This document shows positions 1 to 7,739 of a stretch of 64,000 nt of DNA, one piece after another; positions within the stretch are counted from its first letter, which is position 1, and each line of letters starts with the position of its first letter. The stretch spans positions 1 to 64,000 of the forward strand of contig NZ_MECL01000199.1 of NCBI RefSeq assembly GCF_014596445.1, read 5' to 3'. Origin of the DNA: Streptomyces sp. CBMA29. GTDB lineage: Bacteria > Actinomycetota > Actinomycetes > Streptomycetales > Streptomycetaceae. The notes beneath the pieces are model-generated. The model was given only the letters and a program-made list of their open reading frames with translations, made no database searches and was not told where the DNA came from. The translations under genes and the position numbers were made by a program.

Positions 1-142
1 GGGCGGGGACGCCGTCGCGCCGGGACGGTTCGGTGTCCGCAGCGGGCGGGGCGCACTGGCCGGTCACCGGACCGCCGGGGCCCGCCGCCGGGCGCCGGGA
101 CGGTTCGGTGTCCGCCGCGGGCGGGTCGCTCTGCGTGGTCAT
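1..142 (-). CDS. Start of a gene running off the left edge, probable second ABC exporter half
   Basis: The reading frame opens with an ATG whose bases overlap the TGA of the ABC gene upstream (ATGA overlap), so translation is probably coupled. Only the first 47 codons are visible. They encode a hydrophilic Pro/Ala-rich leader in which an 11-residue segment (PPAADTEPSRR) occurs twice, matching a direct DNA repeat at about 19-52 and 97-124. ABC exporters of this kind often come as pairs of half-transporters in one operon, so this is probably the partner subunit; that is inferred from position only, because no conserved domain falls inside the window. Confidence 0.6.
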   Translation of the reverse strand, partial: MTTQSDPPAADTEPSRRPAAGPGGPVTGQCAPPAADTEPSRRDGVPA

Positions 143-1854
143 CGGATCGCCTCTTCCTGTGCGCCGCGGGAGACCAGCGCGCGGTAGCCGGGCTCGGTGT
201 GCAGGAGTTCGTGGTGCGGGCCGACCGCGACCGCGCGCCCTTCGACGAGGTAGACGACCTCGTCGGCCCGGTCGAGTACCAGCGGCGAGGTGGTGGTGAC
301 CACCGTCGTCCGGCCGGTGCGCGCGGCGCCCAGCCCGGTGGCCATCGCCGCCTCGGTGTGGGTGTCCACCGCGGAGGTGGGTTCGACGGCCAGCAGCACC
401 TCGGGGTCGGCGCAGACCGCGCGGGCCAGCCGGAGCCGCTGGCGCTGGCCGCCGGAGAGATTGCGGCCGCCCGCGCTGAGGGAGGAGTCGAGGCCCGCGG
501 GCAGCGCGTCCACGATGTCGGTGGCCGCCGCGGTGCGGATCGCGGCGTGCACGGTGCCGTCGTCGGGGTCGGCGCGGCCCGAGACGGCCTCGCGGACGGT
601 GCCGCTGAAGAGCGCGGCATCGTTGTCGGCGACCAGGACGCGCTCGCGTGTCTCGTGCAGCGCGACGGTGTCGAGCCGCAGGGCGCCCCACTCGGCGTCG
701 GAGGCGGCGAAGCGGCCGAGGCGTTCCACGACGGCGGCGGTGTCGGCGGGGCGGGCGGAGGCGAGCGCGGTGAGGACTCCGGGGCGGACGACGACGCCGG
801 AGAGCGGGTCGCGCAGCGCGGCGGGCGACGGCGGGGCGTCCACCGGGTGCGCGCCGTCGGACTGTTCCGGCGTCAGGGCGAGGAAGCCGGTCACGCGGCG
901 GGCGGCGACCAGCGCGCGGGCCACGTCGTTGCCGCCCTCGATGAAGAAGAAGACCGGGACGACGAGCATGGCCGCGTAGCCGTACACAGCGACCAGCTCG
1001 CCGATGGCGAGCGAGCCGTCGGCCGCCATGCGCGCGGCGAGCCAGGTGACCAGGGCGAGGAAGAGCGCGGGCAGCCCGACGGCGAGCGCGCCGACCCAGC
1101 TGGTGACCGAACCGACCCGGTAGCCCTGGTCGCGCAGCGCCTGCGAGCGGCGGCGGTAGCGGGCCGCGTAGACGTCCTTGCCGCCGAGGCCGTTGAGCAC
1201 GGGCAGCCCGGTCGCCACGTCGACCAGCAGCGCGGTCAGTTCGCCCTGCTCGTCGCGGTAGCCGGTGCCGACCCGCTGGAGGCGGCGTTGCAGCGGGCCG
1301 ACGGTGACGGCGACCAACGGCACACCGGCCAGCACCACGAGGGCGAGCAGCGGCGAGATGGACAGCAGCACGGCGGCGACCGCCAGATACGAGACGGCCG
1401 CGCCGATTCCGGGCCCGGTGACGGTCAACGACTGGGCGATCACCATGACATCGGCCATCCCGATCGCCACCACCTCGCCCGCGCTCATCCGGTGCGGCAG
1501 CGTGGCGCCCAGTTCCGTGGCCCGCCGGACGGTGGCGCGCACCACGCGGAAGGAGGCGTCCATCCGCACCTTGGTCATGGTGCGGTGCCGGGCGATGCCG
1601 ATGAACGCGTTGAGCACCCCGACGCCGAACATGGCCGCGGCCCAGCCGAACAGCGCGGTGTGGTCGCGCGGTCGGAGACCGTCGTCGATGGCGCGGGAGA
1701 GCAGATAGGGCGGTACGGCCAGGCCGAGCATCCACACGGTGCCGAGGGTCGCCCCGGCCGTGACCCGGCCGGGCTGGTTTCTGACCAGCCACAGCAGGAA
1801 GCGGACAGGACTTCGGATGTCCCCCGGGGCGGGTGGAGAGAAAGTGTCGGCCAT
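139..1854 (-). CDS. ABC exporter half-transporter (TMD-NBD) with degenerate ATPase site
   Basis: A 571-residue fused exporter: an N-terminal membrane domain with about six hydrophobic segments (roughly residues 20-310) and a C-terminal nucleotide-binding domain. The signature motif LSGGQRQRLRLARA is intact. No Walker A (GxxGxGKS/T) is present where expected (around residues 360-385). The Walker B region reads LLAVEPTSAVD, so the Asp before the catalytic Glu is Val, and the H-loop reads TTTSPL instead of carrying a His. This half probably cannot hydrolyse ATP by itself and must work with a competent partner, likely the gene that overlaps its stop codon. Start chosen at the ATG in front of MADTFSPP. 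Substrate unknown. Confidence 0.88.
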   Translation of the reverse strand: MADTFSPPAPGDIRSPVRFLLWLVRNQPGRVTAGATLGTVWMLGLAVPPYLLSRAIDDGLRPRDHTALFGWAAAMFGVGVLNAFIGIARHRTMTKVRMDASFRVVRATVRRATELGATLPHRMSAGEVVAIGMADVMVIAQSLTVTGPGIGAAVSYLAVAAVLLSISPLLALVVLAGVPLVAVTVGPLQRRLQRVGTGYRDEQGELTALLVDVATGLPVLNGLGGKDVYAARYRRRSQALRDQGYRVGSVTSWVGALAVGLPALFLALVTWLAARMAADGSLAIGELVAVYGYAAMLVVPVFFFIEGGNDVARALVAARRVTGFLALTPEQSDGAHPVDAPPSPAALRDPLSGVVVRPGVLTALASARPADTAAVVERLGRFAASDAEWGALRLDTVALHETRERVLVADNDAALFSGTVREAVSGRADPDDGTVHAAIRTAAATDIVDALPAGLDSSLSAGGRNLSGGQRQRLRLARAVCADPEVLLAVEPTSAVDTHTEAAMATGLGAARTGRTTVVTTTSPLVLDRADEVVYLVEGRAVAVGPHHELLHTEPGYRALVSRGAQEEAIR

Positions 1855-1894
1855 TCCCGCACCCTATGCGGGGGTGCGGGCCGGGTCAGAGCGG

Positions 1895-2794
1895 TTATTC
1901 GCCGGGGGCCGGCAGCGGGGCGGAGGTCTCCAGGAAGAAGGTGTCGATGCGCTGCACGGCTTCGAGGAAGTCGTCCAGATTGACCGGCTTCGTCACATAC
2001 GCGTTGGCGTGTTTCTGGTAGGCGTCGGCGATGTCGTCCGGCGCCGCCGAGGTGGTCAGGACGACCAGCGGAATGGAGCCCAGTTCGTCGTCGTCCCGCA
2101 GTACGGCGAGGAATTCGCGGCCGTTCATGCGCGGCATGTTCAGGTCGAGCACGATCAGGTCGGGGCGCTCGTGCTCCGGGTCGCGCAGGTACTCCAGCGC
2201 CTCGATGCCGTCACCGACGTGCGAGAGCTGCCGGGTCATGCCGCCCTCGGACAGCGCGTCCTCGATGAGCAGGGCGTCCGCGGGGTCGTCCTCGACCAGC
2301 AGGACGCTGTATGTGCGGCGCGGGGTGAGGGCGTTCATCGGGTCGCTCCTGATCACGAGGGGCCTCGAGGGGGGATTCGAGGTGAAGACGAGTCCGGGCC
2401 AGCGCCGCCGGGCGCCCTGCCGGGTGATGCCCCACGCCTGGCCGAGCCGCGGGTAGTTCGCGCCGAGCCGGACCGCGGCCGCGGCCTCCTGCGCCGCGCA
2501 CCGGTCGACGGCACGCATCAGATGGGCCAGCACGCGCAGCCGGTTCAGCGGCGCGGCGGCGGGCTCGGGGTCCTGCCCCGACGACGTGTCGCGCGGCGCC
2601 AACTCGGCGAATCGCGAAGCCAGTTCACCGACGAGATCGCGTACGGCGGCGTCGGTCAGACCGGCCATGGCCCGCTCGGCGGAATCGGCGGGCTCGGCGG
2701 CTTGATCGGGTCCCGCGGAGTCGACAGGAGGGGCGGGGACGGGCGCGGGCTGCTCCCGGCCGCCTGGTTCGGTGGCCGTCACGGTGATCGGCAT
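1895..2794 (-). CDS. Response regulator (Rcp1-like receiver) with in-frame N-terminal helical domain
   Basis: One open frame encodes two modules. Residues 1-145 form an Ala/Pro-rich start followed by a helical segment ending in a helix-turn-helix-like stretch (YPRLGQAWGITRQGARRRW). The last 147 residues are a single receiver domain of the Rcp1 type: acidic pair EDD near its start, phosphoacceptor Asp65 of the domain (VLDLNMP) and Lys117 (TKP). The receiver begins at an ATG at 2338 that has its own Shine-Dalgarno (AGGAG, 7 nt upstream), and 147 residues is the usual stand-alone length. So either this is a fusion or the frame gives two products, a long one and a receiver alone. The ATG at 2794 fits a leaderless start behind a good promoter; the one at 2803 lies inside the -10 box. 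No kinase lies next to it. Confidence 0.82.
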   Translation of the reverse strand: MPITVTATEPGGREQPAPVPAPPVDSAGPDQAAEPADSAERAMAGLTDAAVRDLVGELASRFAELAPRDTSSGQDPEPAAAPLNRLRVLAHLMRAVDRCAAQEAAAAVRLGANYPRLGQAWGITRQGARRRWPGLVFTSNPPSRPLVIRSDPMNALTPRRTYSVLLVEDDPADALLIEDALSEGGMTRQLSHVGDGIEALEYLRDPEHERPDLIVLDLNMPRMNGREFLAVLRDDDELGSIPLVVLTTSAAPDDIADAYQKHANAYVTKPVNLDDFLEAVQRIDTFFLETSAPLPAPGE

Positions 2795-2801
2795 GCTCCG
2801 C

Positions 2802-2831
2802 ATCCTAGGGAGGAGATCGACTCCATGACAA
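2802..2831 (-). promoter_or_regulatory. Housekeeping-type promoter for the response regulator gene
   Basis: Read on the minus strand, a -35 TTGTCA (2826-2831) and a -10 TAGGAT (2802-2807) are separated by 18 nt. Transcription would begin at or one base from the ATG at 2794, giving a leaderless message. This is the pattern recognised by the vegetative sigma factor in Streptomyces; the assignment is from sequence only. Confidence 0.6.
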
Positions 2832-2842
2832 CACTGGTTGTC
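2827..2842. promoter_or_regulatory. Inverted repeat GACAAC-actg-GTTGTC over the -35 box
   Basis: Perfect 6-bp arms with a 4-bp centre overlap the -35 element of the response regulator promoter, a typical repressor position. The half-sites equal those of the GH92 operators elsewhere in the window, but there the arms abut with no spacer, so the same regulator need not bind. Confidence 0.4.
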
Positions 2843-2887
2843 GAAGGGCGCGGGCGCGGAGGGCCCGCGGGCGCGACGGCGCCGTCA

Positions 2888-2897
2888 CCGTATACGG
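2888..2897. repeat. Palindrome CCGTATACGG beyond the 3' end of the TOPRIM gene
   Basis: A perfect 10-bp palindrome with a CGTATACG core, the same core that occurs twice upstream of the TOPRIM gene. It sits in the intergenic gap between the TOPRIM stop codon and the response regulator promoter. Confidence 0.4.
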
Positions 2898-2925
2898 CGC
2901 TTTGTCCGCATGGGCCGGTGCGCGG

Positions 2926-3576
2926 TCAGATGTGCGCGAGCAGCCCGTCCAGCGGGCGCGGGACCTGGTGCGGCTCCAGCGCGTCGACCAGCGCGTGCGC
3001 GTACTGCGACTTGCGTCCGCTGTGGGTGCCGATGAAGCGCCGGAGCTGCCGGTCGACGGGGCGCTCGCGCTGCGCGGGCTGCTTCTGGAAGATCCGGAAG
3101 GAGCGCGCCTCGCCCAGTTCGGCCGCGACCTCCCGCACCGCGTCGGTGCCCAGGGACCGGATCAGCTCCTCTTCCAGGTCCGCGACGCAGACATGGAAGC
3201 CGAGGGTCTCCATCTGCGTACGGTCGCGGGGCGAGCCGACGCCCGCGCGGTCCAGGGCGCGCAGGAAGTAGCCCTCCTCCGCCTCGTCGCACAGGCCCGC
3301 CAGCGCCAGGTCGAGCCCTTCGGGGCCGACCAGGCTCAGGAAGCGTCCGATGCTCATGGCGCCGCCGAGCGGCACGACGACCGTTCCCTCGGCGGCCAGG
3401 TCCCGGCCGCGCCGGACCGCGAGTGCCTCGACCGCCGCCTGGTCGCTGGTCCCCTCGACCAGTACCGCGGTCTTCACGTGGGTGGCCGCGGCCAGCTCGC
3501 GCGCCGCCGCCTCGGCCGCCGCCGCTCCCGTACCGCCCGCGGCCCACTCCACCACCGTCAGGCCGAATCGCGTCAT
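2926..3576 (-). CDS. TOPRIM-domain protein (OLD/DnaG-type nucleotidyl hydrolase-like)
   Basis: About 216 residues made almost entirely of a TOPRIM-like fold. The motif TAVLVEGTSDQAAVEAL carries the conserved Glu of the first TOPRIM motif, followed by LGGAMSIGRF and an acidic GLCDEAEE segment corresponding to the metal-binding DxD region. No ATPase domain is attached, unlike OLD-family nucleases. TOPRIM proteins cut, join or copy nucleic acids; the exact reaction is not evident. The start is taken at MTRFGL; a GTG three codons earlier (3585) is an alternative, and the longer open frame upstream has no coding character. It is transcribed divergently from the asparaginase operon across an inverted repeat. 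Confidence 0.75.
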   Translation of the reverse strand: MTRFGLTVVEWAAGGTGAAAAEAAARELAAATHVKTAVLVEGTSDQAAVEALAVRRGRDLAAEGTVVVPLGGAMSIGRFLSLVGPEGLDLALAGLCDEAEEGYFLRALDRAGVGSPRDRTQMETLGFHVCVADLEEELIRSLGTDAVREVAAELGEARSFRIFQKQPAQRERPVDRQLRRFIGTHSGRKSQYAHALVDALEPHQVPRPLDGLLAHI

Positions 3577-3713
3577 CGTGTCCACGCGCTCCAGTCTCCC
3601 CCCGGTGCGCGGCGGGCCCCGCATGGTTTTTCGCGCGACGGACGGCGGCCCCCGCCGGGCCGGGTACCGCGGCGCGGGCGGCTGGTGCCAGACTGCGGAG
3701 GCGTCCGGCACTT

Positions 3714-3735
3714 CGTATACGCGGGCGCGTATACG
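3714..3735. promoter_or_regulatory. Inverted repeat CGTATACGCG-gg-CGCGTATACG in a divergent promoter region
   Basis: Perfect 10-bp arms around a 2-bp centre lie between the TOPRIM gene and the asparaginase/aminopeptidase operon. Each arm contains the self-complementary CGTATACG. Size and position fit a dimeric regulator controlling one or both divergent units. The regulator is unknown. Confidence 0.55.
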
Positions 3736-3811
3736 CAGGTCGGACGGGCGAAGCGGCGGGAACCCCCACACGACGGGGGCTCCGGCCGGTCAGGCACCGG
3801 ACAGGAGGAAC

Positions 3812-4759
3812 ATGCCCGAAGCGGTGATCATCGGCAGTGAGCGCAGCGAGGTCGGACTACCGGCCGGGATGGACGTGCTGCGGCGCGGCGGCTCGGCGCT
3901 GGACGCGGTCGAGGCCGCGATGCGCCGCTGCGAGGACAATCCGGCGGACCACTACGTGGGCACCGCGGGGCTGCCCAACGCGCAGGGCGTGGTGGAGCTC
4001 GACGCTTCCCTGATGCTGGGCTCCGGGCGGCAGTTCGGCGCGGTGGGCGCGCTCAAGGGGTACCCGAACCCGATCTCGGTGGCCCGCGCGGTGCTGGAGA
4101 AGCTGCCGCAGCACAGTCTGCTGGTCGGCGAGGGCGCCGCGCTGTTCGCGCGGGAGTGCGGCTTCGACACGGCGGACCTGCTGACGGACGCGTCGCGCGA
4201 GCAGTGGCGCAAGCAGGTCGCCGACTCCGAGGAGTCGGTGGAGGGCGAGAACACCGCGGCGACCGACGGCGACGCCCGCTACCGGGAGAGCGCACTCGCG
4301 CTGATCCGCAGGCTGGCCCCGCACGACGGCCCCTGGGGCACGATCAACATCATCGCGCTGGACGCGTCGGGCGAGATGTGCGTCGGGGTCTCGACCTCCG
4401 GCTATCCGTACAAGTACCCCGGCAGGGTCGGCGACTCCGCGCTGCCCGGCGCGGGCAACTGGTGCGATCTGCGCTCCGGCGGCGCCGCCTGCACCGGCCG
4501 CGGCGAGCTGAGCATGCGCGGCGGCACCGCCCGTACGATCGTCGACCTGCTGGCGGCGGGGCTCGACCCGTCCGACGCGTGCCGGGACGCGCTCGCCGAC
4601 GCGGCCACCCTGCCCGACGAGTTCCGCTCCGAGCTGCGCGCGCTGGCCCTGACCCCCGACGGCAGGCACGGCGGCGCGGCCGGACAGGAGGGCAGCGTCT
4701 ACGCGTTGATGACCGACGCGTCGACCGAGCCCGAATTCCGCCCCCGGACCGTGCTGTGA
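3812..4759 (+). CDS. N4-(beta-N-acetylglucosaminyl)-L-asparaginase / isoaspartyl peptidase family Ntn-hydrolase
   Basis: A 315-residue N-terminal-nucleophile hydrolase of the asparaginase-2 family, which releases aspartate from beta-aspartyl peptides or N-glycosyl asparagine. The N-terminal half shows the family pattern (DVLRRGGSALDAVEAA). The autoprocessing site is Gly176-Thr177 in PWGTINIIALD, where Thr177 would become the new N terminus and nucleophile; GVSTSGYPYKYPGRVGDS follows. Start set at the ATG behind GGAGGA, discarding a long upstream extension. The stop overlaps the next start (GTGA), so it forms an operon with the M55 peptidase, suggesting joint use of unusual (D-, isoaspartyl- or glyco-) peptides. 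No signal peptide, so cytoplasmic. Exact substrate is not resolved. Confidence 0.88.
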   Translation: MPEAVIIGSERSEVGLPAGMDVLRRGGSALDAVEAAMRRCEDNPADHYVGTAGLPNAQGVVELDASLMLGSGRQFGAVGALKGYPNPISVARAVLEKLPQHSLLVGEGAALFARECGFDTADLLTDASREQWRKQVADSEESVEGENTAATDGDARYRESALALIRRLAPHDGPWGTINIIALDASGEMCVGVSTSGYPYKYPGRVGDSALPGAGNWCDLRSGGAACTGRGELSMRGGTARTIVDLLAAGLDPSDACRDALADAATLPDEFRSELRALALTPDGRHGGAAGQEGSVYALMTDASTEPEFRPRTVL

Positions 4760-5586
4760 AGATCTTCGTCTCCTCCGACATGGAGGGCACCGCGGGGGTC
4801 GTCGACTGGTCGCAGTGCCGTCCGGGGCAGCCCGAGTACGCGTACTGCCGCACGCTGCTCCAGGCGGAGGTCAACGCCGCGATCGAGGGGGCGACGGCGG
4901 GCGGCGCGAACGCGTTCCTGGTCAACGACTCGCACTCCACGATGGCCAATCTGCGCCCGGACGAACTGGCCGGGCGGGCCCGCTATCTGTCCGGCCGTCA
5001 CAAGCCGCTGTACATGATGCAGGGCCTGGACTCCTCGTACGACGGGGTCTTCTTCGTCTCCTACCACGGCTCGATGTCGGCCGAGCGGGCCACGCTGTCG
5101 CACACGTACAACCCCGCGGCGATCAGCGAGGTGCGGCTCAACGGGGTCGTGGCGGGCGAGAGCGGGATCAACGCGCTCGTCGCGCTCGGGCACGGGGTGC
5201 CGGTGCTGCTGGTCACCGGGGACGCGACGACGGCCGCCGAACTGGAGCCGTTCTGTCCCGGAGCGGTGGGCGCGGTCGTCAAGTCGTCGGTGTCGCGGTT
5301 CGCGGCCGACAGCCTGCACCCGGAGGAGGCGCGCGAGGTGATCCGGGACGCCGCCCGCAGGGCGGTCGAGGGGCTGCCGTCCGCGGCCCTGCCGGACATC
5401 GCGCTGCCCGCGACGCTGACGGTACGGATGCGCAATCCGGACCTGGCGGAGATGGCGACCTGGATCACGGGCGTCGAGCGGGACCCGGCGAACGCGGTGA
5501 CGGTACGGATGACCGACGAGGATCCGGTGCGGCTCTACCGCACCTTCGTGACCGTCGTGCTGCTGACGCGCGGCATCGCGGAGTGA
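4756..5586 (+). CDS. M55 family D-aminopeptidase (DppA-like zinc peptidase)
   Basis: A 276-residue cytoplasmic metallopeptidase starting at GTG overlapping the previous stop. The DppA metal ligands are all visible: Asp8 and Glu10 (SDMEG), His60 (NDSHS), His104 (SYHGS) and a Glu near 134 (GESGIN). The family includes D-aminopeptidases that free D-Ala-type residues from short peptides. Pairing with an Ntn-hydrolase asparaginase suggests a small scavenging operon for cell-wall or damaged peptides (inference). A strong terminator follows the stop codon. Confidence 0.92.
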   Translation: MKIFVSSDMEGTAGVVDWSQCRPGQPEYAYCRTLLQAEVNAAIEGATAGGANAFLVNDSHSTMANLRPDELAGRARYLSGRHKPLYMMQGLDSSYDGVFFVSYHGSMSAERATLSHTYNPAAISEVRLNGVVAGESGINALVALGHGVPVLLVTGDATTAAELEPFCPGAVGAVVKSSVSRFAADSLHPEEAREVIRDAARRAVEGLPSAALPDIALPATLTVRMRNPDLAEMATWITGVERDPANAVTVRMTDEDPVRLYRTFVTVVLLTRGIAE

Positions 5587-5588
5587 CG

Positions 5589-5620
5589 ACGGCGGGGCCC
5601 GGCCGTCCGGGCCCCGCCGT
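5589..5620. terminator. Intrinsic terminator hairpin after the M55 gene
   Basis: A perfect 14-bp GC-rich stem (ACGGCGGGGCCCGG with its complement) and a 4-nt loop begin within a few bases of the stop codon. The following gene is convergent, so it may serve both strands. Confidence 0.85.
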
Positions 5621-5679
5621 GTCCGCGCGGGTCGCGGGCCGTCGACCACCCACGGCCTGCTCGTTCAGAAGCCCTCGCC

Positions 5680-7470
5680 TCAGAAACTGAGCGCCGAATC
5701 GCGCACCACGTAGGCGCACTCCGTGTAGATGTAGCCGCTGCGCAGCTTCACCGTGTCGCTGCCGGGCGTCGCGGAATCGCCCGAACTGGTCGACTTGTGC
5801 AGGAAGTACGTGGTGCCGACCGGCAGGTTCAGCGTCTTCTTCGGGTAGTTCCTGCCGCTGTTGTTGCACGCCGAGGTCCGCGCCGCCGCCTGGCTGGAGT
5901 ACGTCTTGCAGGCGCCGCAGCCCTTGAGCGTGAAACTGCCGGTGACCGGTCCGGTGAACAGCACCTCGACCTGGTCGGGGCTGTCGTTGCTGACCGTCAC
6001 GGAGATGCTGCCGCCGGAGTCCTTGGTCGGCATGCGCTTGCCCGCGTCGGGCACCGTCACGGCGACCTCGGCGGCGATGGCGAGCTTCTTGGCGTACGCG
6101 GTGTTCTTGTCGCGCGGGTACTTCTTCACGAAGTCGCGGATCTTGTCCAGCGCGCCGCTGAAGTCGCCGCCCTTGTACTCGTGGACGGCGCAGGTGTAAC
6201 TGCCCGACTGCACATAGGTGTCGGCCCGGCGGGCGTCCTTGTCGAAGGCCGCGGCCACGCCCGTGTCCTCGCCCTTGAGGTTGCCCGCGCGCACGCCGAG
6301 GGCGCGCACCTTGTCGGTGGCCGCGCACGGGTCGCCGCCGTTCAGACCCTTGGCCGCCGCGTCGATGGTCGACTTGAAGGCGGGCTCGACCTTCGCGGCC
6401 TGCGGCGACTTGGGGTACGTGGAGAGCAGGTCGCTCAGGTACCCGTCCTTCGCCTCCGCGCCGCTCGCGTCGGCCAGGTCGGCCGTGCCGCACGCGTACA
6501 GCGAGGTCGCGAGCCGGTCGTCCGGCCATCCGGTCAGCGTGCCGAGGGCCTTCTTGTCGAAGTGCTCGGGTACCGTCCGCAGGTACTTCAGCGGCTCGAT
6601 GGCGTCGCAGTACTTCTTCTGCGCGTAGGACGTGCCGACCGCCGTGTAGTACGTGGTCAGCCGGTCGGGTACGCGCTTGGCGGCGCGGGAGCCGCCGTGG
6701 TGGTCGCTGAGGTCGCGGTACGCGGCCAGCGCCGTGGTGTAGTCGGTGCGCGCCTGGTCGAACGGCTTGTTCTTGGCCGCCTGGACGAGCTGGTCGGCGG
6801 TGTCGAGGCGGTCGAGCAGCATCTTCTGGGTGGCCTCGTCGCGCGCGCTGTCGTAGAGGACGACGCCGCCGACGGGCGCGGCGAGCAGCACGAGGCCGAG
6901 CACGATCGCGACGGGCGTCCGCGGCGGCCAGGACAGCGGGGTGCGCAGGCCGCGATAGGCGCCGTGCGCGGCCGCGAGGACGAGGAAGACCGCGTAGGCG
7001 ACGACGACGCCGCCGGACACGCCGTCCGCCTTCGCGGGCAGCGCGACGAAGAGCAGGACGCCGGTCGCGACCAGGCAGGCGGCCGTCGCGAGCCAGCGGC
7101 GGGTCAGCGCGTAACCGACGCCGAGGCCGCTGAGATTGAGCAGGCCGACGGCGACGGCCCGCAGCGCGTTCGCCGGGGCGGGCGGCGGTGCGGGCGGACC
7201 GGCCGGGAAGCCGGGCGCGTAGCCGGACTGATAACCGGACGCGTAACCGGAAGGGATGCCGGGCTGCGCGGCGGGCTGCTGCGGCAGCCAGGCCGGCGGC
7301 GCGGGCGGTGGCGGCGGCGGCGGCCCGAAACCCTCCGGTGTGCCGCCGCTCCTCGGCGTGTCGCTGGCGCTCGGCGTACCGTCAACGCCCGGCGCGTCGC
7401 CGCCGTCCGGTGTCCCGTTGGCGCCCGGCCTACCGCCGGCGCCCGCTCCGTCTTGCTGGTCCCAGGTCAT
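5680..7470 (-). CDS. Membrane protein with Pro/Gly-rich N terminus and large exported domain, function unknown
   Basis: 596 residues starting at the ATG of MTWDQQDGAG. Residues 1-110 are a low-complexity Gly/Pro/Ala region with a run of prolines and YxSGY repeats, typical of cytoplasmic tails. Four hydrophobic segments follow (about 110-235). The rest looks extracytoplasmic: Lys/Asp/Ala-rich helical repeats suggesting TPR-like folding, several Cys, and a C-terminal segment with a CGAC motif and paired cysteines (CNNSGRNY, TECAYVV). I recognise no enzyme motif. It is convergent with the aminopeptidase operon and separated by about 270 bp from the MFS gene upstream, so it probably has its own promoter. 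Confidence 0.8.
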   Translation of the reverse strand: MTWDQQDGAGAGGRPGANGTPDGGDAPGVDGTPSASDTPRSGGTPEGFGPPPPPPPAPPAWLPQQPAAQPGIPSGYASGYQSGYAPGFPAGPPAPPPAPANALRAVAVGLLNLSGLGVGYALTRRWLATAACLVATGVLLFVALPAKADGVSGGVVVAYAVFLVLAAAHGAYRGLRTPLSWPPRTPVAIVLGLVLLAAPVGGVVLYDSARDEATQKMLLDRLDTADQLVQAAKNKPFDQARTDYTTALAAYRDLSDHHGGSRAAKRVPDRLTTYYTAVGTSYAQKKYCDAIEPLKYLRTVPEHFDKKALGTLTGWPDDRLATSLYACGTADLADASGAEAKDGYLSDLLSTYPKSPQAAKVEPAFKSTIDAAAKGLNGGDPCAATDKVRALGVRAGNLKGEDTGVAAAFDKDARRADTYVQSGSYTCAVHEYKGGDFSGALDKIRDFVKKYPRDKNTAYAKKLAIAAEVAVTVPDAGKRMPTKDSGGSISVTVSNDSPDQVEVLFTGPVTGSFTLKGCGACKTYSSQAAARTSACNNSGRNYPKKTLNLPVGTTYFLHKSTSSGDSATPGSDTVKLRSGYIYTECAYVVRDSALSF

Positions 7471-7739
7471 GGCGAATTCCCCCCTGCTCCTGCGCGGACG
7501 GGACCACCGCCCGTCGCGCTTCCCCACCCCACCGCGGGCGCGCCCGCGCGTCCGGCCGCTGGAGGACAGGACGCGGGTGCCGACGCGGCAGTTCCCGCTC
7601 GGCGCGGGCCCTGCGCGTACCCGCCCGTGCGGTATGCGTGCTTTTGCGCGTGCGCGTACGGCTCCGCGTGCCGCTGTACGTGCCGCTCCGTGTACGGCCA
7701 GTATCGGGGGCCGGGGCCATACGCCACAAGCGAGTTGGA

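Noticed and set aside
3350..3811. Upstream extension of the asparaginase frame
   Set aside because: It overlaps the divergent TOPRIM gene and its promoter, and the ATG at 3812 has an ideal GGAGGA ribosome site and matches the family N terminus.
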